A stretch of 6,158 nucleotides of DNA from positions 1 to 6,158 of the forward strand of contig CBFGSA010000145.1 of assembly GCA_965651365.1 (NCBI GenBank). The letters run 5' to 3'. Each line of letters starts with the position of its first letter. Positions within the stretch are counted from its first letter, which is position 1. Positions 1 to 5,575 of this stretch are shown here, in pieces. The notes beneath the pieces are model-generated. The model was not told where the DNA came from and searched no databases. It worked only from the letters and a program-made list of their open reading frames with translations. Made by a program: the position numbers and the translations under genes. The stretch comes from DASSBG01 sp965651365 (GTDB lineage Bacteria; Pseudomonadota; Gammaproteobacteria; Xanthomonadales; Rhodanobacteraceae).

Positions 1-97
1 GGCCCAGCGGGCTGTACAAGCCACTGAAGTAGCCGCGATTCTCGTCAGCCAGGGGTGGATCCTCTGGGTTTGCTCAAGTTGAGCTTCATGGTTTCGC

Positions 98-589
98 TCA
101 CATCTGCACAAAGCGCACCGTGGCGCCGCTGGTGGCCAGAGCGTCCACAACGCGCTGCTGGTCGGCCTTGTCGCCGATGAACAGCACGATCACGCCCTTG
201 AAGGCGCTTTTCTCGGCGCCCTGGAAGGCGTCAATGATGAATTGCGCCGTGGTGGCCGAATCGGGACCGCCGAAGGCCATCAGGTTGCCGGGCAGCACGG
301 TGCGCGCCACGACATCCTGCACGTTGCTGAGCTGGTTCATGCGCTGCGACAGGGCTTCATCGCTGTCGCCAGAGGGAATGAAATAGAGGTAGGGGCGCTT
401 GGCGGTCATGCCGTCAAGATGCTGCTTGACGATGGCGACCAGGTAGTTTTTCCAGCCGGCCTTGTCGGTCGGGCTGGCCGGCTTGGTCGGCATGACCTCC
501 TGGGTCTGGGTGTTTTCCTGCTTGTTGCAGGCGCTCAGACCGAAGGCGGTAGCAAGGCCGAGGGCGGCCACGAAGATCAGTTTGCGCAT
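98..589 (-). CDS. Uncharacterised outer-membrane-type lipoprotein, coupled to coaD
   Basis: I do not recognise a named family. The protein is 163 residues from the chosen start. It opens with a lipoprotein signal peptide: basic N-terminus (MRK), hydrophobic stretch at about 4-17, and lipobox LSAC with the lipidated cysteine at residue 21. Asn at the +2 position suggests sorting to the outer membrane. A polar linker (about 22-45, rich in Gln, Thr and Pro) leads to a compact C-terminal domain whose alternating hydrophobic strands and helices (PYLYFIPSG, then NLMAFGGPDS, then GVIVLFIGDK) suggest an alpha/beta fold. Two starts are possible: ATG at 595, overlapping the coaD stop as ATGA, or ATG at 589. 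I chose 589 because AAGGGG lies 7 bases upstream of it but only 1 base from the other. It is the last gene of the rsmD-coaD operon. It is a real gene by signal peptide, codon bias and packing; its function is unknown. Confidence 0.85.
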   Translation of the reverse strand: MRKLIFVAALGLATAFGLSACNKQENTQTQEVMPTKPASPTDKAGWKNYLVAIVKQHLDGMTAKRPYLYFIPSGDSDEALSQRMNQLSNVQDVVARTVLPGNLMAFGGPDSATTAQFIIDAFQGAEKSAFKGVIVLFIGDKADQQRVVDALATSGATVRFVQM

Positions 590-591
590 TG

Positions 592-1110
592 TCATGCCCC
601 TTGTTTGGATGATTCGGATGCCTGCCAGCGTTGCCTGAGGGCGTGCTGGACAGCCGGGTGAACGAAGCCGGAAACATCGCCGCCGAGGCGCGAGATTTCA
701 CGGACCAGTGAAGATGATATGAAACTGTACTGCTCCGCGGGCGTCAGGAAAAGCGTCTCGGCCTGCGGAATCAGGTGCCGGTTCATGCTGGCAAGCTGGA
801 ATTCGTACTCGAAATCCGACACCGCGCGCAGCCCGCGCAGGATCACGCCGGCACCGATTTCCTGCACAAAATGCGCCAGCAGGGAGTTGAATCCGCGCAC
901 CTCGACATTGTCGTGATCGGCCAGCGCCAAGCGCGCCAGTTCGATGCGTTCATCCAGTTCGAACGCCGGATTCTTGCCGGCACTTTGCGCCACCGCGACC
1001 ACGATCTTGTCAAAAAGCGGCGCTGCGCGAGCCACCAGATCACCGTGCCCCAGGGTGATCGGGTCGAAGGTGCCGGGGTAGACGGCAATGCGTTTCGCGG
1101 AGGAGCTCAT
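592..1110 (-). CDS. coaD: Phosphopantetheine adenylyltransferase (CoaD)
   Basis: The enzyme transfers the adenylyl group of ATP to 4'-phosphopantetheine, giving dephospho-CoA, the penultimate step of coenzyme A synthesis in the cytoplasm. The 172-residue product matches the family's usual 160-170. Visible hallmarks are the N-terminal nucleotidyltransferase motif YPGTFDPITLGH (residues 11-22, with the T19-x-G-H22 signature), RGLR at 92-95, the conserved stretch DFEYEFQLASMNR (99-111) and the ATP-binding ISSSLVRE (131-138). All key residues appear intact. The ATG overlaps the rsmD stop as ATGA. No strong Shine-Dalgarno is seen, so translation is probably coupled to rsmD. An rsmD-coaD pairing is common in bacteria. 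The last 12 or so residues are polar and look like a poorly conserved tail. Confidence 0.97.
   Translation of the reverse strand: MSSSAKRIAVYPGTFDPITLGHGDLVARAAPLFDKIVVAVAQSAGKNPAFELDERIELARLALADHDNVEVRGFNSLLAHFVQEIGAGVILRGLRAVSDFEYEFQLASMNRHLIPQAETLFLTPAEQYSFISSSLVREISRLGGDVSGFVHPAVQHALRQRWQASESSKQGA
597..602 (-). promoter_or_regulatory. Ribosome binding site deciding the lipoprotein start
   Basis: Read on the minus strand this is AAGGGG, one base off the AAGGAG core. It ends 7 bases before the ATG at 589 but only 1 base before the upstream ATG at 595, so it favours the later start. It lies inside the end of coaD, so coupling to coaD translation is also possible. Confidence 0.45.
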
Positions 1111-1721
1111 GTGCGGATCGGGTCGGGCGGAAGTCGCTGATACAAAGTGTAACCCAGAGCGCCGGCGCGGCCCTGACGGTGCACGCTCCAGTTGGCCGGA
1201 ACCTGTGCTGCGCGGCCGGCCGGCAGTTCCACATGGATCATCGCTGCCGGCGCCAGCCAGCCGCCGCTCTCCAGGTCGCGCGCGGCCTGCGGCGCCAGGT
1301 CGTGCGCGAAGGGCGGGTCCATGAACACCAGATCGAAAGTGGGGGAATCAGGCTGACGTGCCTGCCCCAGCCAGGCCAGTGCATCGGCACACACGACTTC
1401 GGCATTGTCGACCTTGAGCCGTGCGATATTGGCGCGCAGCAGTTCGGCCAGCCTGCGCTCGCGTTCGATTGCAAGCAGCGAGGCCGCGCCGCGCGACATC
1501 GCCTCGATGCCGTTGGCTCCGCTGCCGGCAAAAAGATCCAGGCAGCGCGCACCGTCGACGACCGGCTGCAACCAGTTGAACAGCGTCTCGCGCACGCGAT
1601 CGGGCGTCGGCCGCAAGCCCTCGGAGCGTGGCACGTCGATTTTCGAGCCGCGCAGGGAGCCTGCAATGATGCGGATGCGACCCGGCCGCGGCATCGGCGG
1701 GGAGCTTGAATGTGCCTTCAT
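1107..1721 (-). CDS. rsmD: 16S rRNA (guanine(966)-N(2))-methyltransferase (RsmD)
   Basis: RsmD uses S-adenosylmethionine to methylate N2 of G966 in 16S rRNA during small-subunit assembly. The 204-residue product shows the family order: RIIAGSLRG (17-25), the RsmD signature RPTPDRVRETLFNWL (37-51), SAM-binding motif I LDLFAGSGANGIEA (61-74), and the catalytic DPPF (135-138) of N2-guanine methyltransferases. The start is uncertain. ATG at 1721 (chosen) gives 204 residues; ATG at 1694 gives 195, closer to the usual length; ATG at 1766 would push the N-terminus into the divergent gap and overlap the ftsY upstream region. None has a good Shine-Dalgarno. The gene heads the operon rsmD-coaD-lipoprotein and is divergent from ftsY, as in Escherichia coli. 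Confidence 0.95.
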   Translation of the reverse strand: MKAHSSSPPMPRPGRIRIIAGSLRGSKIDVPRSEGLRPTPDRVRETLFNWLQPVVDGARCLDLFAGSGANGIEAMSRGAASLLAIERERRLAELLRANIARLKVDNAEVVCADALAWLGQARQPDSPTFDLVFMDPPFAHDLAPQAARDLESGGWLAPAAMIHVELPAGRAAQVPANWSVHRQGRAGALGYTLYQRLPPDPIRT

Positions 1722-1786
1722 CCGTTCAGCGGTTTTTCGGGTGTGGGTGATAGCATGGGCGGTCATTGTCCACTCCCGCCCCGTAC
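1722..1786. promoter_or_regulatory. Divergent intergenic region expected to hold rsmD and ftsY promoters
   Basis: These 65 bases separate two divergent operons, so both promoters probably lie here or run into the 5' ends of the genes. I see no convincing sigma-70 pair. The best plus-strand guess, TAGCAT at 1751-1756, has only a weak TTCAGC 20 bases upstream. On the minus strand TGGACA is followed at too short a spacing by TATCAC. The call therefore rests on gene layout, not on recognised elements. Confidence 0.35.
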
Positions 1787-2836
1787 ATGCTCAAGTTCTT
1801 TCGCAAGAAGTCTGCGCCCGACCAGCCGGTCGAGGATTCCGCGGCCCCCGCTACGATCGCCGAGGAGCCTGTCGATGACACGCCAACTGGCAAGCGCGAC
1901 GCCGCAGCGGCCGGGGCGGAATCAGCCCCTCGCGGCTGGCGCCAGCGCCTGTCGGGCAGTGCCCTGGCGCGCGGCATGGGCGGCCTGTTCGAGCGCAACC
2001 CGAAGCTTGATGACGCGCTGCTGGATGACCTGGAAACCGTTCTGATCACGGCCGATGTCGGCATCGAAACCAGCACTGCAGTATGCGAGGAGCTGCGTCG
2101 GCGCATGCACAAGCGCGAATTTGCCGATGCGGCGGCATTGCGCCAGGCGCTGCGCGACATGCTGGTGCAGCGCCTGGAGCAGGTTCAGCAGCCGCTGGAC
2201 ATTTCAGGCGCCACGCCGTTCGTGCTGATGGTGGTCGGCATCAATGGCGTGGGCAAGACCACCACCATCGGCAAGCTGGCCCGGCATGCCCGCGATGAAG
2301 GCCTGGCCGTCATGCTGGCGGCCGGGGATACCTTTCGTGCCGCCGCGGTCGAGCAGCTCAAGGTCTGGGGTGAGCGCAACGGTGTGCCGGTGGTGGCCCA
2401 GGGCCAGGGCAGTGATTCGGCCAGCGTGATTTTCGATGCCGTGCAGTCGGCCCGCGCGCGCGGCGCCGATCTGTTGATCGCCGACACCGCCGGGCGCTTG
2501 CATACCCAGGCCGGCCTGATGGGCGAGCTGGGCAAGATCGCGCGGGTGATCAGGAAAATCGACGCTGACGCGCCGCACGAGGTCTTGATGGTGATCGATG
2601 GCGGCACCGGCCAGAACGCCATCAGCCAGGTGCGCCAGTTCCGTGACATGGTGAACGTCAGCGGGCTGGTGGTCACCAAGCTCGACGGGACCGCCAAGGG
2701 CGGTGTCGTGTTTGCCCTGGCCAGCGAGTTCGGTTTGCCGATCCGCTTCATTGGCCTGGGCGAGGGTATTGATGATTTGCGGGTGTTTGACGCGCGCCGC
2801 TTCGTCAACGGCCTGCTGCCCGAAGGCGTGGCATGA
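1787..2836 (+). CDS. ftsY: Signal recognition particle receptor GTPase FtsY
   Basis: FtsY is the SRP receptor. It docks ribosome-nascent-chain-SRP (Ffh) complexes at the inner membrane through a GTP-dependent NG-domain heterodimer. The 349-residue product has a basic, hydrophobic start (MLKFFRKK), a short acidic/Ala-rich A region (about 10-50), an N domain (about 55-135) and a G domain with GINGVGKTTT (P-loop, 151-160), DTFRAAAVEQL (181-191), DTAGR (233-237), TKLDGTAKGG (297-306) and the closing GLGEGIDDL (323-331). The A domain is much shorter than in E. coli FtsY (about 500 residues in total). ATG at 1787 is chosen because MLKFFRKK is typical of the family; an in-frame TTG at 1766 would add seven residues. 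Neither has a strong Shine-Dalgarno. The G-domain stretch usually DA(T/S)TGQN reads DGGTGQN here (271-277). ftsEX does not follow, unlike in E. coli. Confidence 0.97.
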   Translation: MLKFFRKKSAPDQPVEDSAAPATIAEEPVDDTPTGKRDAAAAGAESAPRGWRQRLSGSALARGMGGLFERNPKLDDALLDDLETVLITADVGIETSTAVCEELRRRMHKREFADAAALRQALRDMLVQRLEQVQQPLDISGATPFVLMVVGINGVGKTTTIGKLARHARDEGLAVMLAAGDTFRAAAVEQLKVWGERNGVPVVAQGQGSDSASVIFDAVQSARARGADLLIADTAGRLHTQAGLMGELGKIARVIRKIDADAPHEVLMVIDGGTGQNAISQVRQFRDMVNVSGLVVTKLDGTAKGGVVFALASEFGLPIRFIGLGEGIDDLRVFDARRFVNGLLPEGVA

Positions 2837-2865
2837 ATTCGGTGCCCACAGCGCGGGATTGAAGC

Positions 2866-3918
2866 ATGGTACGCAGGCGCCTTCTCATCGTGGTGCTGCT
2901 GGTGCTGGTCGTGTTGCTGGTGGTTGGTGTAATAGCGGTTCGCAGCCTGCTCAGCCCCGAGCGCTTCACCGCCTTGCTGCGCGATCAGGCGCACGCACAA
3001 GGCCTGCAGATCCAGCTTGCCGGCCCGGCCAGTCCCAGCCTGTGGCCGCATCTTGCGGTGCGCCTGAACGACGTGCACCTGCGGCGAGAAGGCGTTGACG
3101 CCCCCATGCTGACTGCCGACGAAGCATTTCTGGTGGTGCCCTGGAGCGGCCTGCTAGGCGACGATGTGCGCATCGAGAAGCTGCAGATCAACGCTCCGGT
3201 CATTGATCTGGAGCAGGTCCGGGCGTGGTTGGCAGAACGGGAGCAAAGGCCGGGCCAGACCTCCGGCGTGCAACTGCCGACTGTCGAGGCAGGAATGCAC
3301 GTGAGCAATGCCACCTTGCTACAGGGGCGCAAGCTGTTGCTGAAATCGCTGAACCTGGTGACCGGCAAGTTCAAGCCCGGCCAGCCATTTTCTCTTGATA
3401 TCAAGGCGCTGGATAAAGAGAACAGGCCGCTGGCGCTGACCATCGACACGGTACCGACACAGATCGGCGAGTCGATTGCGCTCAATCCGCTCAAGTTGTA
3501 TCTGGCCGCCGGTGCGCCGCCATCGCTGCGGCTGCAGGGCAGGCTGCGCTGGTCAGGCGGCTCGCAACTCGCCGGTGCCCTGCAGGGTACGCTGCAGCTT
3601 GCGCAAGCCGAATACGCCAGCAGCATCGAGACCCAAGCCACACCGGAGGGCGGCATGCGCTTGCATGTTTTGCTCGACGGCAAGGGCAGCCACATGGATT
3701 TGTCGCTTGAGCCCGACAAGGCCTGGCGGTGGTGGCAGCAGATCAGCGCAGACGACGGCAGCTCCGTTTCCCTGCCTCCGATACGTGGCAGCATGACGGC
3801 AGAGAAAGTCGAGCTGGGCGACCTGAAGATCCGTGGTTTGCATGTTCAAAGCGACCCGCTCGCGCCCGCGGCAACGGCAGATCGGCCCGCGGCTGCGGCT
3901 TCCATCACCAGCCCGTGA
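2866..3918 (+). CDS. AsmA-like inner-membrane-anchored periplasmic protein
   Basis: AsmA-family proteins are anchored to the inner membrane with a long beta-rich periplasmic part; larger relatives are linked to lipid transport and outer-membrane homeostasis. The 350-residue product begins with MVRRRLL and one long hydrophobic segment (about 6-26), then the family-like pattern SPERFTALLRDQAHAQG, SLWPHLAVRLNDVHLR (about 30-74), where AsmA proteins have a helix followed by a 'Gxlslslfpwlglxlxdvxl' type strand pair. The rest is repeated amphipathic beta strands with a GSMTAEKVELGDLKIRGL stretch (about 309-326) and an Ala/Pro-rich tail. It is shorter than E. coli AsmA (about 617 residues), so it is a short family member or a divergent relative. 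The ATG is 29 bases after the ftsY stop, with GGGA 8 bases upstream. Its stop overlaps the mutY GTG start. Confidence 0.8.
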   Translation: MVRRRLLIVVLLVLVVLLVVGVIAVRSLLSPERFTALLRDQAHAQGLQIQLAGPASPSLWPHLAVRLNDVHLRREGVDAPMLTADEAFLVVPWSGLLGDDVRIEKLQINAPVIDLEQVRAWLAEREQRPGQTSGVQLPTVEAGMHVSNATLLQGRKLLLKSLNLVTGKFKPGQPFSLDIKALDKENRPLALTIDTVPTQIGESIALNPLKLYLAAGAPPSLRLQGRLRWSGGSQLAGALQGTLQLAQAEYASSIETQATPEGGMRLHVLLDGKGSHMDLSLEPDKAWRWWQQISADDGSSVSLPPIRGSMTAEKVELGDLKIRGLHVQSDPLAPAATADRPAAAASITSP

Positions 3919-4958
3919 GCGAGCTGGCACCCAGGCTCCTCGTTTGGCATGCGCGTCACGGCCGGCATGATCTGCCGTGGCAGCATCCGCGGTCGCCATA
4001 TCGGGTGTGGTTGTCCGAAATCATGCTGCAGCAGACCCAGGTGGCCACGGTCATTGCGTATTTCGAGCGCTTCGTTGGCCGGCTGCCGAGTCTGGCCGAT
4101 CTGGCCGCAGCCGACGAAGACACGGTGCTCGGCCTGTGGTCCGGCCTCGGCTACTACCGGCGGGCCCGCAACCTGCATCGTGCCGCGCGCTTGTGCACGG
4201 AACGGCACGGCAATTCGCTGCCGCGGGACTTCGATGCGCTGATGGCCTTGCCCGGCATTGGCCGCTCCACCGCCGGCGCGATCATGGCACAGGCCTTTGA
4301 TGAACCCTTTGCCATTCTCGACGGCAATGCCAAACGGGTGCTTGCGCGTCATTTCGCCGTGCCCGGCTGGACCGGTGAAGCCCGGGTGGGCAAGCGCCTG
4401 TGGCAGCTTGCCGAAGCGCAGACTCCGGCCGGAAATGTCGCCGACTACACCCAGGCCATCATGGATCTGGGCGCCACCGTGTGCACACGCCACAGGCCGC
4501 AGTGCGATCTTTGCCCGCTGGCCGATACCTGCCGGGCACTGGCCCGCGGCCTGACTGCGGAATTGCCGACGCCACGTCCGCGCAAGGCGGTTCCCCGGCG
4601 CAGCACATGGATGCTGATATTGCGCGACAGCAAGGGCCGGGTGCTGCTGCAACGGCGCGATGGGCATGGCGTGTGGCCGGGCTTGTGGAGTTTGCCGGAA
4701 TCGGACGGCCGGGCCGCAGCAGGGCGGCTCGCCAATCGGCTGGCGAAAGGGCCAGGTCGTGCACGTACGCTGGCGCCTGTGCAGCATGCCTTCAGCCACT
4801 ACCGCCTCAAGATCCAGCCCTTGCTGTGGGACAATGTAGAAGCCGCGCGCCGGATCAGCGACAACGACGAACTGCGCTGGCGCGGGTCGGAAGACCTGGC
4901 TGAAGCCGGCCTGCCGGCACCGGTGCGGCGCATACTCGACACTCTGGAGCCACAATGA
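3915..4958 (+). CDS. mutY: A/G-specific adenine DNA glycosylase (MutY)
   Basis: MutY removes adenine mispaired with 8-oxoguanine, starting base-excision repair that prevents G:C to T:A transversions. With the GTG at 3915 the product is 347 residues, near E. coli MutY (350). Seen in order: DLPWQ (19-23), VWLSEIMLQQTQV with catalytic Glu35 (equivalent to E. coli Glu37), helix-hairpin-helix LPGIGRSTAGAI (112-123), ILDGNAKRV with catalytic Asp136 (E. coli Asp138), the [4Fe-4S] ligands C190-X6-C197-X2-C200-X5-C206, and the C-terminal 8-oxoG-recognising NUDIX-like domain with QRRDGHGVWPGLWSLPE (246-262) and FSHYRL (293-298). The frame is open for 62 more codons upstream, but that part lies inside the previous gene and is basic and unlike MutY. 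The GTG overlaps the preceding stop by four bases (GTGA), indicating translational coupling. Confidence 0.97.
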   Translation: MSELAPRLLVWHARHGRHDLPWQHPRSPYRVWLSEIMLQQTQVATVIAYFERFVGRLPSLADLAAADEDTVLGLWSGLGYYRRARNLHRAARLCTERHGNSLPRDFDALMALPGIGRSTAGAIMAQAFDEPFAILDGNAKRVLARHFAVPGWTGEARVGKRLWQLAEAQTPAGNVADYTQAIMDLGATVCTRHRPQCDLCPLADTCRALARGLTAELPTPRPRKAVPRRSTWMLILRDSKGRVLLQRRDGHGVWPGLWSLPESDGRAAAGRLANRLAKGPGRARTLAPVQHAFSHYRLKIQPLLWDNVEAARRISDNDELRWRGSEDLAEAGLPAPVRRILDTLEPQ

Positions 4959-5236
4959 CACGCATGGTGCACTGCGCGCGCTTGCAGCGCGAAGCCGAAG
5001 GACTCGATTTTGCCCCGTGGCCGGGCGAACTGGGCCAGCGCATCTACCGCGAAATATCGAAACAGGCATGGCAGGAGTGGCTGGCCCACCAAACCATGCT
5101 GATCAATGAAAACCGCCTCAGCCCGATGGACCCGGCAGCGCGGCGCTTTCTGACCGGACAAATGGAGCAGTTTCTGTTCGGCGATGGTGCCGAACGGCCA
5201 CCAGGCTACGTCGCGCAGGAAGACTCGAATTCCTGA
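4955..5236 (+). CDS. yggX: Fe(II)-trafficking / oxidative-damage protection protein YggX
   Basis: YggX is a small cytosolic protein thought to help iron handling and protect Fe-S clusters from superoxide and peroxide; in E. coli it belongs to the SoxRS response. The 93-residue product is near the usual size (about 90). It shows the whole family signature: MVHCARL with conserved Cys7, EAEGLDFAPWPGELGQRIY, SKQAWQEWLAHQTMLINENRL and the QMEQFLFG C-terminal block. The ATG overlaps the mutY stop (ATGA), so the two are translated from one message. mutY next to yggX is also the E. coli order, which supports both calls. The C-terminal tail after residue 80 is variable. No soxbox or separate promoter was visible. 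Confidence 0.97.
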   Translation: MTRMVHCARLQREAEGLDFAPWPGELGQRIYREISKQAWQEWLAHQTMLINENRLSPMDPAARRFLTGQMEQFLFGDGAERPPGYVAQEDSNS

Positions 5237-5274
5237 CCAGATTGCCGTGCACTAGGCGGAATTGCTACAGGTCC

Positions 5275-5321
5275 GCGCGGCGCGAAGCGTCCCCACTCGT
5301 CATTCTGCGCGGAGCGAAGCG
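5275..5321. repeat. Imperfect 15-base direct repeat
   Basis: GCGCGGCGCGAAGCG at 5275-5289 recurs at 5307-5321 as GCGCGGAGCGAAGCG, with one mismatch. The second copy is part of the left arm of the large palindrome. Each copy contains GCGAAGC, a GAA triloop closed by GC pairs. Confidence 0.7.
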
Positions 5322-5401
5322 CAGTCGCAGAATCCAGTGTGTGGCCCCCGGCAATGGATTCTGCGACTCCACTCGCTGCGCTCGCTCCGCGCAGTGTGAC
5401 G
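5298..5401. repeat. Large imperfect palindrome, interspersed-repeat type
   Basis: The left arm 5298-5336 (begins CGTCATTCTGCGCGG, ends GTCGCAGAATCCA) is the reverse complement of the right arm 5355-5401, around an 18-base loop. Differences are a TT/CA change after CGTCA, one A missing and 9 extra bases (5368-5376) in the right arm. The CGTCATTC...GAATCCA outline resembles palindromic repeats scattered between genes in many proteobacteria; membership of a specific family is inference. Position between convergent genes is typical of such elements. Confidence 0.8.
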
Positions 5402-5407
5402 TTTTTT
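5298..5407 (+). terminator. Probable intrinsic terminator of the ftsY-asmA-mutY-yggX operon
   Basis: The large palindrome is followed directly by six T's (5402-5407) on the plus strand, giving the stem-plus-U-tract layout of a rho-independent terminator about 60 bases after the yggX stop. The stem is far longer than usual, so the element may be a transposable repeat that also serves as terminator. In the minus direction it has no T tract. Confidence 0.5.
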
Positions 5408-5419
5408 GACGCTGGAGCC

Positions 5420-5440
5420 TGCCCCCTGAGTCAGGGGGCA
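5420..5440. repeat. Perfect 21-base palindrome
   Basis: Arms TGCCCCCTGA and TCAGGGGGCA flank a single central G at 5430. No T tract follows on either strand, so it is not a standard terminator. The C-run (5422-5426) could also pair with the G-run at 5460-5464. Confidence 0.85.
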
Positions 5441-5459
5441 ATTCGTGCGCAGCACGAAT
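5441..5459. repeat. Hairpin with GCGCAGC core, copy 1
   Basis: ATTCGTGC-GCA-GCACGAAT is a perfect 8-base stem around a GCA loop, abutting the preceding palindrome with no spacer. Confidence 0.85.
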
Positions 5460-5484
5460 GGGGGTGTGGGGAAGCATGTCGGGG

Positions 5485-5513
5485 CCCGGAACTTTGCGCA
5501 GCAAAGTTTTGGG
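5485..5513. repeat. Hairpin with GCGCAGC core, copy 2
   Basis: AACTTTGC-GCA-GCAAAGTT (5490-5508) is a perfect 8-base stem around the same GCA loop. As plus-strand RNA it extends through two G-U pairs and then CCC/GGG to a 13-pair stem (5485-5513). Confidence 0.85.
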
Positions 5514-5538
5514 GATAGACATGCGCAGCATGGCTATC
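5514..5538. repeat. Hairpin with GCGCAGC core, copy 3
   Basis: Arms GATAGACATGC (5514-5524) and GCATGGCTATC (5528-5538) flank the same GCA loop, with one mismatch (A5519 opposite G5533) in 11 pairs. The copy starts immediately after copy 2. Confidence 0.8.
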
Positions 5539-5575
5539 GGCCGAAGCCAGCCGTGCGCGGCGAACAGCAACTGTT

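Larger units (their letters stand above)
5237..5575. other. Structured intergenic region between convergent genes
   Basis: These 339 bases separate the 3' ends of yggX and the DUF6491-like gene. No open frame here has coding character. Bases 5237-5274 show nothing notable. From 5275 on there is a near-continuous series of repeats and inverted repeats, itemised separately. A last small stem, AACAG-CAA-CTGTT, at 5563-5575 directly abuts the stop codon of the minus-strand gene. Confidence 0.8.

Noticed and set aside
72..84. Short palindrome GCTCAA-G-TTGAGC as terminator of the rsmD operon
   Set aside because: The stem is only 6 pairs, has no workable loop and no T tract follows on the minus strand.
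2185..3078. Long minus-strand open frame (297 codons) opposite ftsY
   Set aside because: It is antisense to a clear FtsY frame, its composition is that of a shadow frame in G+C-rich DNA, and it spans the ftsY/asmA-like gap without family motifs.
3729..3914. N-terminal extension of MutY by 62 codons to an upstream ATG
   Set aside because: It lies wholly inside the AsmA-like gene in another frame, is basic and unlike MutY, and the GTG at 3915 gives the family length with a 4-base stop overlap.
3846..5069. Long minus-strand open frame (407 codons) opposite mutY
   Set aside because: It is a shadow of mutY, whose catalytic and Fe-S motifs fix the true frame. The product is Arg/Pro/Gln-rich with no recognisable domain.
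5420..5538. CRISPR array
   Set aside because: The repeated element is only a 7-base core inside hairpins with differing stems and irregular spacing. There are no long identical repeats or uniform spacers.
5265..5570. Open frames across the repeat-rich intergenic region on both strands
   Set aside because: They run straight through palindromes and hairpins, lack ribosome binding sites and have no protein-like pattern.
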